A DNA stretch of 42,415 nt from an uncultured Desulfuromonadales bacterium (GTDB lineage Bacteria > Desulfobacterota > Desulfuromonadia > Desulfuromonadales > Trichloromonadaceae): assembly GCA_945787285.1 (NCBI GenBank), contig CALZIC010000008.1, forward strand, positions 1 through 42,415, read 5' to 3'. Positions 24,187 through 33,130 of this stretch are shown here, one piece after another. The first letter of the stretch is position 1, and each line of letters opens with the position of its first letter. The notes beneath the pieces were generated by a model, which had not been told where the DNA came from, ran no database searches, and was given only the letters and a program-made list of their open reading frames with translations. The position numbers and the translations under genes were made by a program.

Positions 24187-25510
24187 TCATGTAAAAAAAG
24201 TCCTTCTCGGATTCTCCGGCGCCTACAAAAGCCTGCGCCTCTACCCGGTGGAACACCCGGCCATCGAACGGCAGGTGCAGAACCTGGTCAACGACTTCCG
24301 CCCGCTGTTTACCCAGAAGCCCGCGGTGAAGGTCGGGGTCCTCGAAGGAACCCTCTTTTGCGACAACCACCTCTTTGTCACCGACGAACCGCATGTGACG
24401 GAACTGCGCAACCTGTTGCAGCGCTCCGGGCTCGAGGGGATCGAGTTCAGCAATGGGGTCGGCCTTGCCGAACTGCGCACCTTTCTCGGCATCTTCCACC
24501 AGGGACGCCTGGCGGGCAAAGCGCTGCAGCCGGCCCTTCAGAAACAGGGCGTTCGCCACATACGGGTTATCCCGCTACCCGATGAAGAGGACGAGGAGGC
24601 CGAAAAGCCCCATGCCATCTACCGCCGGGCTCTCAAGGTGGTCAGCCAGATCTTCAAAGACGTCCGGCTCGGCAAGATCCCCGAGACCAAAGAGGCGCTC
24701 GAGGTGGTGCAGAGCATGGCCAAAACGACCCTATCCGACCCCCACGCCCTGGTGGCCCTGTCCCTGCTGAAGGATTACGACAACTACACTTTTACCCATT
24801 CGGTCAACGTTTCGGTCATCTCCCTTGCGGTGGGACGGGCCTGCGGGCTGCCCGAAGAGAAGCTGCAGATGCTCGGACTCGGCGGCCTGCTTCACGATCT
24901 CGGCAAGCTGATCATTGACCGCGAGATCATCAACAAGCCGGGCCGTTTGACCGCCGAGGAGTTTGAAACAATCAAGCAGCACCCCACCTCCGGCGCCGAC
25001 ATCGCAAAGAAAATGGAAGGGGTGCCCGACGAGGTGATCGACATCATCCTCGCCCACCATTTGCGCTACGACCGCCAGGGCTACCCGGCCGACGCCCGCG
25101 GCAGAAGGGTTTCCATCCTGGCCGACATGGCCGCCATCGCCGACACCTACGACGCCATGACCACGTTGCGCTCCTACCAGCAGCCCATGACCCCGAAAGC
25201 AGCCATCCAAAGGCTGCGGGAACTGGCCGGGACGGCGCTGCATCCGAAGCTCCTGGAGCACCTGATCGACTTCCTCGGCGAATACCCCGTCGGCAGCCTG
25301 GTGCGTCTCGACAGCAACGAGATCGCCCTGGTCACCAAAGTCGGCATCGACAATCCGGAAAATATCGAGGTTAAGATCCTCTTCGACTCGGGCGGGACCC
25401 GCATGAACGAACCGCTCGACATCCAGCTCTCCGCAGAAGAAGCCGGAAGGATCGTCGCCGAAGTCGATCCCTTTATCAAGGGGATCAACCCGACCGATTA
25501 TTTCAAATAG
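24176..25510 (+). CDS. HD-GYP domain c-di-GMP phosphodiesterase candidate with YPxxHP domain
   Basis: A 444-residue protein. Residues ~14-107 repeat the N-terminal domain of the upstream HEAT protein (K18-x-x-R21-x-Y23-P24-x-x-H27-P28-A29; E99-L-R-T-F103). After an acidic linker the HD-GYP domain (~170-375) has H208, H240-D241, K244, H269, H294-H295, G302-Y-P304 and D324, all the residues expected for metal binding. The usual HHExxDGxGYP reads HHLRYDRQGYP. Active enzymes of this family hydrolyse cyclic di-GMP. A C-terminal part (~375-444) resembles the beta-rich tail seen on many HD-GYP proteins. I took ATG 24176 as start because the shared domain begins at once; the gene overlaps its neighbour by 11 nt. 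A strong terminator follows. Confidence 0.88.
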   Translation: MQLDHVKKVLLGFSGAYKSLRLYPVEHPAIERQVQNLVNDFRPLFTQKPAVKVGVLEGTLFCDNHLFVTDEPHVTELRNLLQRSGLEGIEFSNGVGLAELRTFLGIFHQGRLAGKALQPALQKQGVRHIRVIPLPDEEDEEAEKPHAIYRRALKVVSQIFKDVRLGKIPETKEALEVVQSMAKTTLSDPHALVALSLLKDYDNYTFTHSVNVSVISLAVGRACGLPEEKLQMLGLGGLLHDLGKLIIDREIINKPGRLTAEEFETIKQHPTSGADIAKKMEGVPDEVIDIILAHHLRYDRQGYPADARGRRVSILADMAAIADTYDAMTTLRSYQQPMTPKAAIQRLRELAGTALHPKLLEHLIDFLGEYPVGSLVRLDSNEIALVTKVGIDNPENIEVKILFDSGGTRMNEPLDIQLSAEEAGRIVAEVDPFIKGINPTDYFK

Positions 25511-25560
25511 CTTTGGAATGCTTCCCGAAGCCCCTCACCGCACAGATGTGCAACAGAAAC

Positions 25561-25596
25561 GAAAAACGCCGGACTCACAGAGTCCGGCGTTTTTTT
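25561..25596 (+). terminator. Rho-independent terminator of the HEAT/HD-GYP operon
   Basis: ACGCCGGACT (25566-25575), loop CACAG, AGTCCGGCGT (25581-25590), then six T residues; the stem is perfect. A preceding A run makes it potentially bidirectional. Confidence 0.92.
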
Positions 25597-25614
25597 GACA
25601 GAGAGGAAAAGACC

Positions 25615-25778
25615 AGGAGGCTGTCGGACTTGACGGACCGTAACGAGAAAGTGGATGTTCGAGACCAGATTTTCGAGAATTTGAGAGCGAATAGCAGGGC
25701 TATTTGTCGAAAATTGTCGAAAATATGGGCCGATCAGCCGATTTCACAGTAGGTTCATGTTAAGTCGAACAGCCGCCT
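25615..25778. repeat. Repeat family A, long copy (MITE-like, 164 bp)
   Basis: The left end AGGAGGCTGTCGGACTT (25615-25631) and right end AAGTCGAACAGCCGCCT (25762-25778) are inverted repeats agreeing at 14 of 17 positions. The middle contains a section absent from the 106-bp copy at 6436, with GCAGGGCTATTTGTCGAAAA and a repeated TGTCGAAAA. It is non-coding. Confidence 0.8.
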
Positions 25779-25942
25779 AGTGGGCTGTTTGGTTAATCGT
25801 GTCAGTTAATTCTGAGTCATTTTGGTTGCTGTCAAGGCGCGCCGACGCAGGCCTAGCCTTGCGTTAAGTCAAGGGAGGCGCAACGAAGACAGCGGCCAAA
25901 AGGGCCAGAATTAGTGGTCACGATTAACCGCACAGGTCACTA
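25778..25942. repeat. Inverted-repeat element B (about 165 bp), abutting repeat A
   Basis: The left arm (25778-25833) and right arm (25888-25942) are imperfect inverted copies of ~55 nt, about three quarters identical by eye. Shared blocks, read inward, include TAGTG, CTGT, GGTTAATCGTG, AATTCTG, TTTTGG and GCTGTC. The central part contains a further palindromic stretch around ACGCAGGC...GCCTTGCGT. It begins on the last base of repeat A and ends ~10 bp before the small HEAT gene stop. No coding capacity. Confidence 0.8.
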
Positions 25943-25952
25943 GCCAGGCCCT

Positions 25953-26519
25953 TCAGGTTTCGAGGCCGCCCAGGGCCCGTGCCGCCTCCAGGCGCACTTG
26001 CGCATCCGGGTGATCGAGGAGCGGGGCGATGACCCCTTCGGCCTCACCCGCTCCGATCCTGGCCAGGGAGCGCACCGCGGCTTTTACCAATTCGGTATCG
26101 GCAGCGGTCACCAGCACACCGAGATAAGGAACCAGCCGGGGGTCGCGAAATTCACCGAGAGCCTCGGCGGCGTGCACCCTGACCGCAGGGTGGCTGTCCT
26201 TGAGACACTGGGCCAGGTTCCCGATGACCTTCGGGTTCTTCTTGCGGCCGAGCACCTGGATCGCCGCCGAGCGCAGATCTTCGTCGCCAACCTTCAACGC
26301 CGCCAGCAGGGGGGCAAAGACCTTTTGCGATTGAATGCGTTCCAGGGCGAACAGCGCCTTGACTTTCTCCCCCCGACCGCCGCTCTTCAGAGAGGCCAGA
26401 ATCGCGGGGAGCTCCATGGCCGACTCGAGAGTCTCCAGCGACGCGGCCGCCGCCTGTCGCACCCCTGGATCGGCATCCTTCAGGCAGTGACGCAGTAACT
26501 GTTTACGTTTTTCAAGCAT
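25953..26519 (-). CDS. Small HEAT-repeat (PBS-lyase type) protein
   Basis: A 188-residue protein built almost entirely of five to six HEAT repeats, e.g. LKDADPGVRQAAAASLETL, LKDSHPAVRVHAAEALGEF and LDHPDAQVRLEAARALGGL. It lacks the N-terminal domain and catalytic motifs, so a protein-interaction role is likely. I prefer ATG 26519, where the first repeat begins; the frame is open to ATG 26570 and neither has a clear ribosome binding site. It is convergent with the HD-GYP operon, which encodes another HEAT protein; whether they interact is unknown. Confidence 0.8.
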   Translation of the reverse strand: MLEKRKQLLRHCLKDADPGVRQAAAASLETLESAMELPAILASLKSGGRGEKVKALFALERIQSQKVFAPLLAALKVGDEDLRSAAIQVLGRKKNPKVIGNLAQCLKDSHPAVRVHAAEALGEFRDPRLVPYLGVLVTAADTELVKAAVRSLARIGAGEAEGVIAPLLDHPDAQVRLEAARALGGLET

Positions 26520-26674
26520 CGTATCGATACACCATCCATGAATGGGCCTTAAAACCGGCAACTGTCCCATAATCAGGCCAGGCCCCCCTTACCGGGAGAC
26601 TACATATACTAGCCCGAAAAAGAATATGCGCCAAGAGGGTTTTATACCATCTGCCGGAAAAGAAGGGCCAAACG

Positions 26675-26714
26675 AAAAAAGCCCCCTGACGAAAGTGCTG
26701 TCGGCAGAGGGCTT
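26675..26714 (-). terminator. Rho-independent terminator of ssb
   Basis: On the minus strand AAGCCCTCTG (26714-26705) pairs with CAGGGGGCTT (26688-26679) across a 16-nt loop, followed by a run of T (26680-26675). It starts 30 nt after the ssb stop. Confidence 0.75.
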
Positions 26715-26744
26715 AAAGTTCAAGGTCGGCGGGTCAGCCGAAAA

Positions 26745-27251
26745 TTAAAACGGAATGTCGTCATCCGGGTTAAAGGGCGGATCGGAGAAGTTGTCCTGGG
26801 CCGGAGCGTTGTTCTGCGCGGGCCGCTGCGCCTGAGCCGCAGGCTGCTGCCCCCCCTGGCGGGAGTCGCCGCCACGCTGGCTATAACTGTTGTCGCGCTG
26901 GCCGTAACCCCCTTCATCACCGCCGCGACCGCCGAGCATCTGCATCTGATCGGCAACGATTTCGGTGATATAGCGTTTGTTGCCATCGCGGTCATCGTAA
27001 GATCGGGTCTGGATCTTGCCCTCGATGTAAACCTGCTTTCCCTTATGCAGGTACTTGCCGCAGATCTCGGCGAGGTTGCGCCAGACGACGATATTGTGCC
27101 ACTCGGTCTTCTCCTGCTGCTGGCCGTCCCGGTCCTTGTAACGCTCCGAGGTGGCGATGGAAAAGGTGGCGACCGCTGCACCGGAAGGGGTGTAGCGAAG
27201 CTCGGGGTCTTTGCCGAGATTTCCGACAAGAATAACTTTATTGACAGACAT
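26745..27251 (-). CDS. ssb: Single-stranded DNA-binding protein
   Basis: A 168-residue SSB. The OB-fold (1-~110) starts [20 protein letters not shown] and contains [14 protein letters not shown] and [12 protein letters not shown] flexible Gly/Gln-rich linker follows, and the protein ends in the conserved acidic tip DDDIPF that recruits PriA, RecQ, exonuclease I and other repair proteins. Start ATG 27251 is set by GGAGG on the minus strand and by family N-termini; the frame is open to 27329. It is a single gene with its own promoter and terminator, divergent from plsC. Confidence 0.96.
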   Translation of the reverse strand: MSVNKVILVGNLGKDPELRYTPSGAAVATFSIATSERYKDRDGQQQEKTEWHNIVVWRNLAEICGKYLHKGKQVYIEGKIQTRSYDDRDGNKRYITEIVADQMQMLGGRGGDEGGYGQRDNSYSQRGGDSRQGGQQPAAQAQRPAQNNAPAQDNFSDPPFNPDDDIPF

Positions 27252-27285
27252 AAACAGGTGCCTCCACTGCAATTTATTTGCAGGG

Positions 27286-27314
27286 AGTCTAGCGGAAATC
27301 CGCCACAGTGTAAA
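27286..27314 (-). promoter_or_regulatory. Predicted sigma-70 promoter of ssb
   Basis: On the minus strand: TTTACA (27314-27309), 17-bp spacer, TAGACT (27291-27286). The leader is ~30 nt. Confidence 0.6.
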
Positions 27315-27352
27315 GGAATTCCTCGCCACCCCCAGGGGCTGGAAAAATAGGT

Positions 27353-27381
27353 TTGACTCCCCCTGGCCCCTCCCGTAAACT
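27353..27381 (+). promoter_or_regulatory. Predicted sigma-70 promoter of the plsC-rnj operon
   Basis: TTGACT (27353-27358), 17-bp spacer, TAAACT (27376-27381), about 30 bp before ATG 27413. It is divergent from the ssb promoter. Confidence 0.6.
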
Positions 27382-27412
27382 AGCTAATTCTACAGCTTTT
27401 GGAGTTTTGAGG

Positions 27413-28110
27413 ATGGCACGCACCCTTTTTTATTATGTCACATTTATTCCCTGGACCCTCTTTGTCATTGCAACCGGTGTCCCCCTGTCATTCATCAACC
27501 CCGACTACCTGCACAACTACTGCCGGATATGGGCCCGTTTCGGGCTCTGGCTCGCCGGGGTTCGCATCCAGGTACAGGGACTGGAACACCTGCTCCCCGG
27601 CAAAACCGTTGTCTACATGGCCAACCACCAGAGCCAGTTCGACATCCTCGCGCTTTTTGCCGGAATTCCAGGTCAGTTCCGCTGGATCGCCAAGGAAGAG
27701 CTTTTCCATATCCCCCTGTTCGGCCTCGCCATGCGCCGCACCGGCTACATCCCCCTCGATCGCTCCAACAACAAAAAAGCCATGAAAAGCATGATCGAGG
27801 CCTCCCGCCGGATCAGCGACGGAACCTCGGTAGTCGTTTTCCCGGAAGGGACCCGCTCCCCCGACGGCACCCTGCTCCCCTTTAAAAAGGGGGGATTCAT
27901 TCTGGCCCAGAAGGCCGGGGTACCGATCATCCCTGTCACCATTGACGGCAGCGTTCGCATTATGCCAAAGGGGGAGCGGACGGTTCACGGCGGCACCATT
28001 GAACTGACCATCCACCCCCCGGTCCCCAGTGAAGGGATCGGCTCCGCGGAGCGCGAGGCACTGATCAGCGCGGTGCAACAACCGATTGCCGACACCCTTG
28101 GAGAAGCCTC

Positions 28111-28114
<4 letters not shown>
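27413..28114 (+). CDS. plsC: 1-acyl-sn-glycerol-3-phosphate acyltransferase
   Basis: A 233-residue membrane-associated enzyme that adds the second acyl chain to make phosphatidic acid. An N-terminal hydrophobic segment (FYYVTFIPWTLFVIATGVPL) anchors it. The catalytic NHQSQFD (NHx4D) is followed by the glycerol-phosphate-binding FPEGTRSPDG and the PIIPVTIDGS block. ATG 27413 is preceded by GGAG at 8 nt; a longer open frame from 27353 would overlap the predicted promoter. The stop overlaps the rnj start (ATGA). Confidence 0.94.
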
Positions 28115-29802
<1,688 letters not shown>

Positions 29803-29807
29803 GTATA

Positions 29808-29863
29808 AGCTGTCAGCATTCAGCCTGACCACTGACCACTGACCACTGACCACTGACCACTGA
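29808..29863. repeat. Heptanucleotide array ending in (CCACTGA)5
   Basis: Eight 7-bp units in register: AGCTGTC, AGCATTC, AGCCTGA, then five CCACTGA. It starts 5 bp after the rnj stop and ends 10 bp before the uppP start, filling the junction. The same opening units occur at 37423. Confidence 0.9.
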
Positions 29864-29873
29864 AAGCTTACAA

Positions 29874-30665
29874 ATGACTTTGCTGCAAGCGATGTTTCTG
29901 GGCGCGGTCCAGGGACTGACTGAATTTCTGCCCGTCTCCTCTTCGGGGCACCTGGCGATTGCCCAGCACTACCTTCCCAACTTCTCTCAGCCGGGAATTA
30001 TGTTCGACGTCATGCTTCATGTCGGCACCCTGGTGGCCGTGACGTTCTATTTTAAAAAGGAAATCGGCGCCCTCCTCTGGTCGCCGTTCAGCTCCGCGCC
30101 CGAATCGGCTCTCTATCGCCGCCTGCTGGTGCTACTCATTGCCGGTTCGATACCGACCGCGATCATCGGGCTGAGTTTCAAAGACTTTTTCGAAGGGCTG
30201 TTCGAGAACCTCACCGTCGTCTCGCTGATGCTGCTGGTCACCGGCGTTTTGCTCTTTGTCTCCGAGCGCTTTCGCCGCAAGGGGCGCCTCGAGGGGGAAT
30301 TGACCCTCTCCGATGCGCTGATCGTCGGCACGGTGCAAGGCTTCGCCATTGTTCCGGGTATCTCCCGCTCCGGCTCGACCATCGCCACCCTGCTGCTTAA
30401 AGGGGTCGATGGCGAAACGGCGGCAAGGTTCTCCTTTCTCCTCTCGCTTCCGGCCATCTGCGGGGCGGCGCTCCTCTCGCTGCGCGACCTCGAGCACATC
30501 TCCACCCAGCAGTTCTCCTTTTACCTGGCCGGGGCCGGTGTCGCTTTTGTCACCGGCATGTTGTCGATTCACTTTCTGATGGGCGTCATCCGCAACCGAA
30601 GGCTGTTCGCCTTCGCACTGTATTGCTGGATTGCCGGCGCAACGCTCTTTGCCTTTTCACTCTGA
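29874..30665 (+). CDS. uppP: Undecaprenyl-diphosphatase (BacA type)
   Basis: A 263-residue integral membrane enzyme recycling the undecaprenyl carrier for peptidoglycan synthesis. It has the family's two signature motifs, EFLPVSSSGH (17-26) and PGISRSGSTI (161-170), and about eight membrane helices. The ATG has no clear Shine-Dalgarno sequence; the sequence just upstream is the heptamer array followed by AAAGCTTACAA. It is followed 12 bp later by ftsK. Confidence 0.95.
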   Translation: MTLLQAMFLGAVQGLTEFLPVSSSGHLAIAQHYLPNFSQPGIMFDVMLHVGTLVAVTFYFKKEIGALLWSPFSSAPESALYRRLLVLLIAGSIPTAIIGLSFKDFFEGLFENLTVVSLMLLVTGVLLFVSERFRRKGRLEGELTLSDALIVGTVQGFAIVPGISRSGSTIATLLLKGVDGETAARFSFLLSLPAICGAALLSLRDLEHISTQQFSFYLAGAGVAFVTGMLSIHFLMGVIRNRRLFAFALYCWIAGATLFAFSL

Positions 30666-30677
30666 CCGGGATTCTCG

Positions 30678-32969
30678 ATGAGCGAAACCAAACCACCCTT
30701 GATAAGGGAACATCTGCAAAAAGAGATCGCCGGGGTTGTCTGCCTGGCAGCAGGGGTCTTTGTCCTGCTGAGCCTCCTCTCTTTTCATAACGGCGATCCG
30801 TCGTTCAACAACAACCTCGCTCCCGACACGGTGAAAAACTGGGGCGGGGTGGTCGGGGCAGGCCTCGCCGATCTCTTGATCCAGTCCCTCGGGATCGTCT
30901 CGTTTATCGTCCCCCTGGCCTGCTTTCTGTTCGCCTGGCGGCTGCTGAAGTTCCGCAACATCAAGGTCCGCCTGTACAAGTGGGGATCCTTTTTGATCCT
31001 GGCGCTTTCGCTCTCGGGGCTGATCGCCCTGCGCTTCAAAGAAGTCCACCTCTTCGGCCAACGGATCAGCGAGGCGGGGGGAGGAGCCGGCAGAATTCTC
31101 GCCGAAGCCCTTTCCCGCTACCTCAACGTGACCGGCGCGGCGATCTTTCTGCTGGTCTTCTTTCTCGTCTCGCTGATGCTCACCGCCCGCTTCTCCTTCG
31201 TTCTGTTTCTCGACGGACTTCTGGCGCGCCTTGGCACCCTCCTCGGCCGGCGCCGCGAAGTCCGCATGGCGAAAAAGGAACTCAAGGCGCGAGAGCGCAA
31301 GGAGCGCCTCGAAAAGGCGCCGATCATCGTCAATCCCGAGCCGAAACAGATCGCGGCAGCCGCCAAGCCGGCCCAGAAGAAGAAAAAGAAGAAGAGCGAG
31401 CCCCCCCCTTCCCAGGAAGCCTTCGAGTTTCTGGAGCTCTCCGGCGACTACCACAAGCCGTCCCTTTCGCTCCTCGACCACGAGGGGGACCCCCCTCCCC
31501 CGGTCGACCGCAACGCGCTGATGGCCAACGCCAAGATTCTCGAAAACAAGCTCAAGGACTTCAATGTCGACGGCGAGGTGGTCGAGGTCAAGCCCGGCCC
31601 GGTGGTCACCATGTACGAGTTTTCGCCGGCGCCAGGAGTTAAGGTCAACAAGATCGCCGGCCTCTCCGACGATCTTTCGATGGCCTTGCGGGCCCTGTCG
31701 ATCCGCATCGTCGCCCCGATCCCCGGACGCGGGGTGGTCGGCATCGAAATCCCCAACAAGGAGCGCGAGACGGTCTACCTCAAGGAGATCTTCGAATCGG
31801 AAGCTTTCCAGAAAAACGGTGGCAAGCTCCCCATGGCTCTCGGCAAAGACATCTTCGGCCACACCGTCGTCTCCGACCTGGCCAAAATGCCCCACGTGCT
31901 GGTGGCCGGTTCCACCGGCAGCGGCAAGTCGGTATCGATCAACACCATGATTCTCTCGCTCCTCTACCGGGCCACCCCCGAGGACGTGCGCATCATCATG
32001 GTCGACCCGAAAATGCTCGAGCTCTCCATCTACGAGGGGATCCCCCACCTCCTTCTGCCGGTGGTCACCAACCCCAAAAAAGCCGCGCTGGCCCTCAACT
32101 GGGCGGTTCGCGAGATGGAGCGTCGCTACAAACTGATGTCGGACAAGGGGGTCCGCAACATCGACGGCTACAACAAGAAAATCGTCAAGGAAGAGAAGGA
32201 AAAAGAGAAGCGCAAGGCGCAAGAGACAGTGGTGGTCGAAGAAGTCGATCTCGACATAGACGCCGAACTGCCGCCGGTTCAGATCGAGGAGGGAGAGGTT
32301 CTGGAGCACGGACATATCCCCCATATCGTGGTGATCGTCGACGAGTTGGCCGACCTGATGATGGTCGCCGGGAGGGAAATCGAGGAGTCGATCGCCCGCC
32401 TCGCGCAGATGGCCCGCGCCGCCGGCATCCACCTGATTCTCGCCACCCAGCGCCCCTCTGTCGACGTCATCACCGGCCTGATCAAGGCCAACTTCCCGAC
32501 CCGCATCTCCTTCAAGGTCTTCTCCCGCATCGACTCGCGCACCATTCTCGATTCGATGGGAGCCGAAACCCTGCTCGGCATGGGGGACATGCTCTTTCTC
32601 CCCCCGGGGACCGGGGCTCTGCAGAGGGTCCACGGCGCCTTCGTCTCCGAGCTCGAAGTTCAACGGGTGGTCGACTTTCTCAAGAAGCAGGGGGAGCCGG
32701 AATACGACAAATCGATCCTCGACGCTCCGCCTTCAAGCGAGGGGGGAAGCGATGGCGACGACGAGTACGACGAGAAGTGGGACGAGGCCCTGGCGCTTAT
32801 CGCCGATACCAAACAGGCCTCCATATCGATGCTGCAGCGCCGCCTGCGGCTCGGATACAATCGTGCCGCCCGGATGATTGAGAAAATGGAGCAGGAGGGG
32901 ATTGTCGGTCCCTCTGACGGCACCAGCCGGCCACGAGAGGTCTTCATTAACCAGATACCGCAGCCCTGA
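30678..32969 (+). CDS. ftsK: DNA translocase FtsK
   Basis: A 763-residue FtsK/SpoIIIE protein that couples chromosome segregation to division. Four to five N-terminal membrane helices (~15-180) are followed by a short charged linker. The RecA-like motor carries Walker A GSTGSGKS (411-418) and Walker [12 protein letters not shown]. The C-terminal gamma winged helix (~700-763, [22 protein letters not shown]) recognises KOPS-type polarity sequences. Within the motor is a highly charged insertion ([10 protein letters not shown] through an acidic stretch, ~510-545), not part of the core fold. The start is 12 bp after uppP; the ribosome binding site is weak. Confidence 0.95.
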   Translation: MSETKPPLIREHLQKEIAGVVCLAAGVFVLLSLLSFHNGDPSFNNNLAPDTVKNWGGVVGAGLADLLIQSLGIVSFIVPLACFLFAWRLLKFRNIKVRLYKWGSFLILALSLSGLIALRFKEVHLFGQRISEAGGGAGRILAEALSRYLNVTGAAIFLLVFFLVSLMLTARFSFVLFLDGLLARLGTLLGRRREVRMAKKELKARERKERLEKAPIIVNPEPKQIAAAAKPAQKKKKKKSEPPPSQEAFEFLELSGDYHKPSLSLLDHEGDPPPPVDRNALMANAKILENKLKDFNVDGEVVEVKPGPVVTMYEFSPAPGVKVNKIAGLSDDLSMALRALSIRIVAPIPGRGVVGIEIPNKERETVYLKEIFESEAFQKNGGKLPMALGKDIFGHTVVSDLAKMPHVLVAGSTGSGKSVSINTMILSLLYRATPEDVRIIMVDPKMLELSIYEGIPHLLLPVVTNPKKAALALNWAVREMERRYKLMSDKGVRNIDGYNKKIVKEEKEKEKRKAQETVVVEEVDLDIDAELPPVQIEEGEVLEHGHIPHIVVIVDELADLMMVAGREIEESIARLAQMARAAGIHLILATQRPSVDVITGLIKANFPTRISFKVFSRIDSRTILDSMGAETLLGMGDMLFLPPGTGALQRVHGAFVSELEVQRVVDFLKKQGEPEYDKSILDAPPSSEGGSDGDDEYDEKWDEALALIADTKQASISMLQRRLRLGYNRAARMIEKMEQEGIVGPSDGTSRPREVFINQIPQP

Positions 32970-33026
32970 GGGCCGGCCCATTTCTGAGGTGCCTCGCGCT
33001 GCACCGATAAGCATGTTATGATCGGA

Positions 33027-33042
33027 GGCGCCTGCGGGCGCC
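33027..33042. other. Hairpin between ftsK and the PilB-type gene
   Basis: GGCGCC, loop TGCG, GGCGCC: a perfect 6-bp GC stem 57 bp after ftsK and directly after a TATGAT box (33017-33022). There is no U tract; it could be a leader structure of the downstream gene. Confidence 0.35.
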
Positions 33043-33130
33043 AACAGCCAGCGTAGAAAACCGGATTTAAGGGGAAGCCCTCCCGGAAAAGGGCCGCACA
33101 GGATCCCACTCGTACCGGACAAGGACGGTT

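Larger units (their letters stand above)
25511..25952. other. Repeat-filled region between convergent HD-GYP and small HEAT genes
   Basis: These 442 bp carry no credible gene. In order they hold a rho-independent terminator, the long copy of repeat family A, and the ~165-bp inverted-repeat element B. A 79-codon frame across the terminator and element A is fortuitous. Confidence 0.8.

Noticed and set aside
25513-25752. A 79-codon frame after the HD-GYP gene
   Set aside because: It crosses the transcription terminator and repeat A and has no ribosome binding site.
30657-32663. A 668-codon frame antisense to ftsK
   Set aside because: FtsK is complete on the plus strand; the antisense frame shows no motif.
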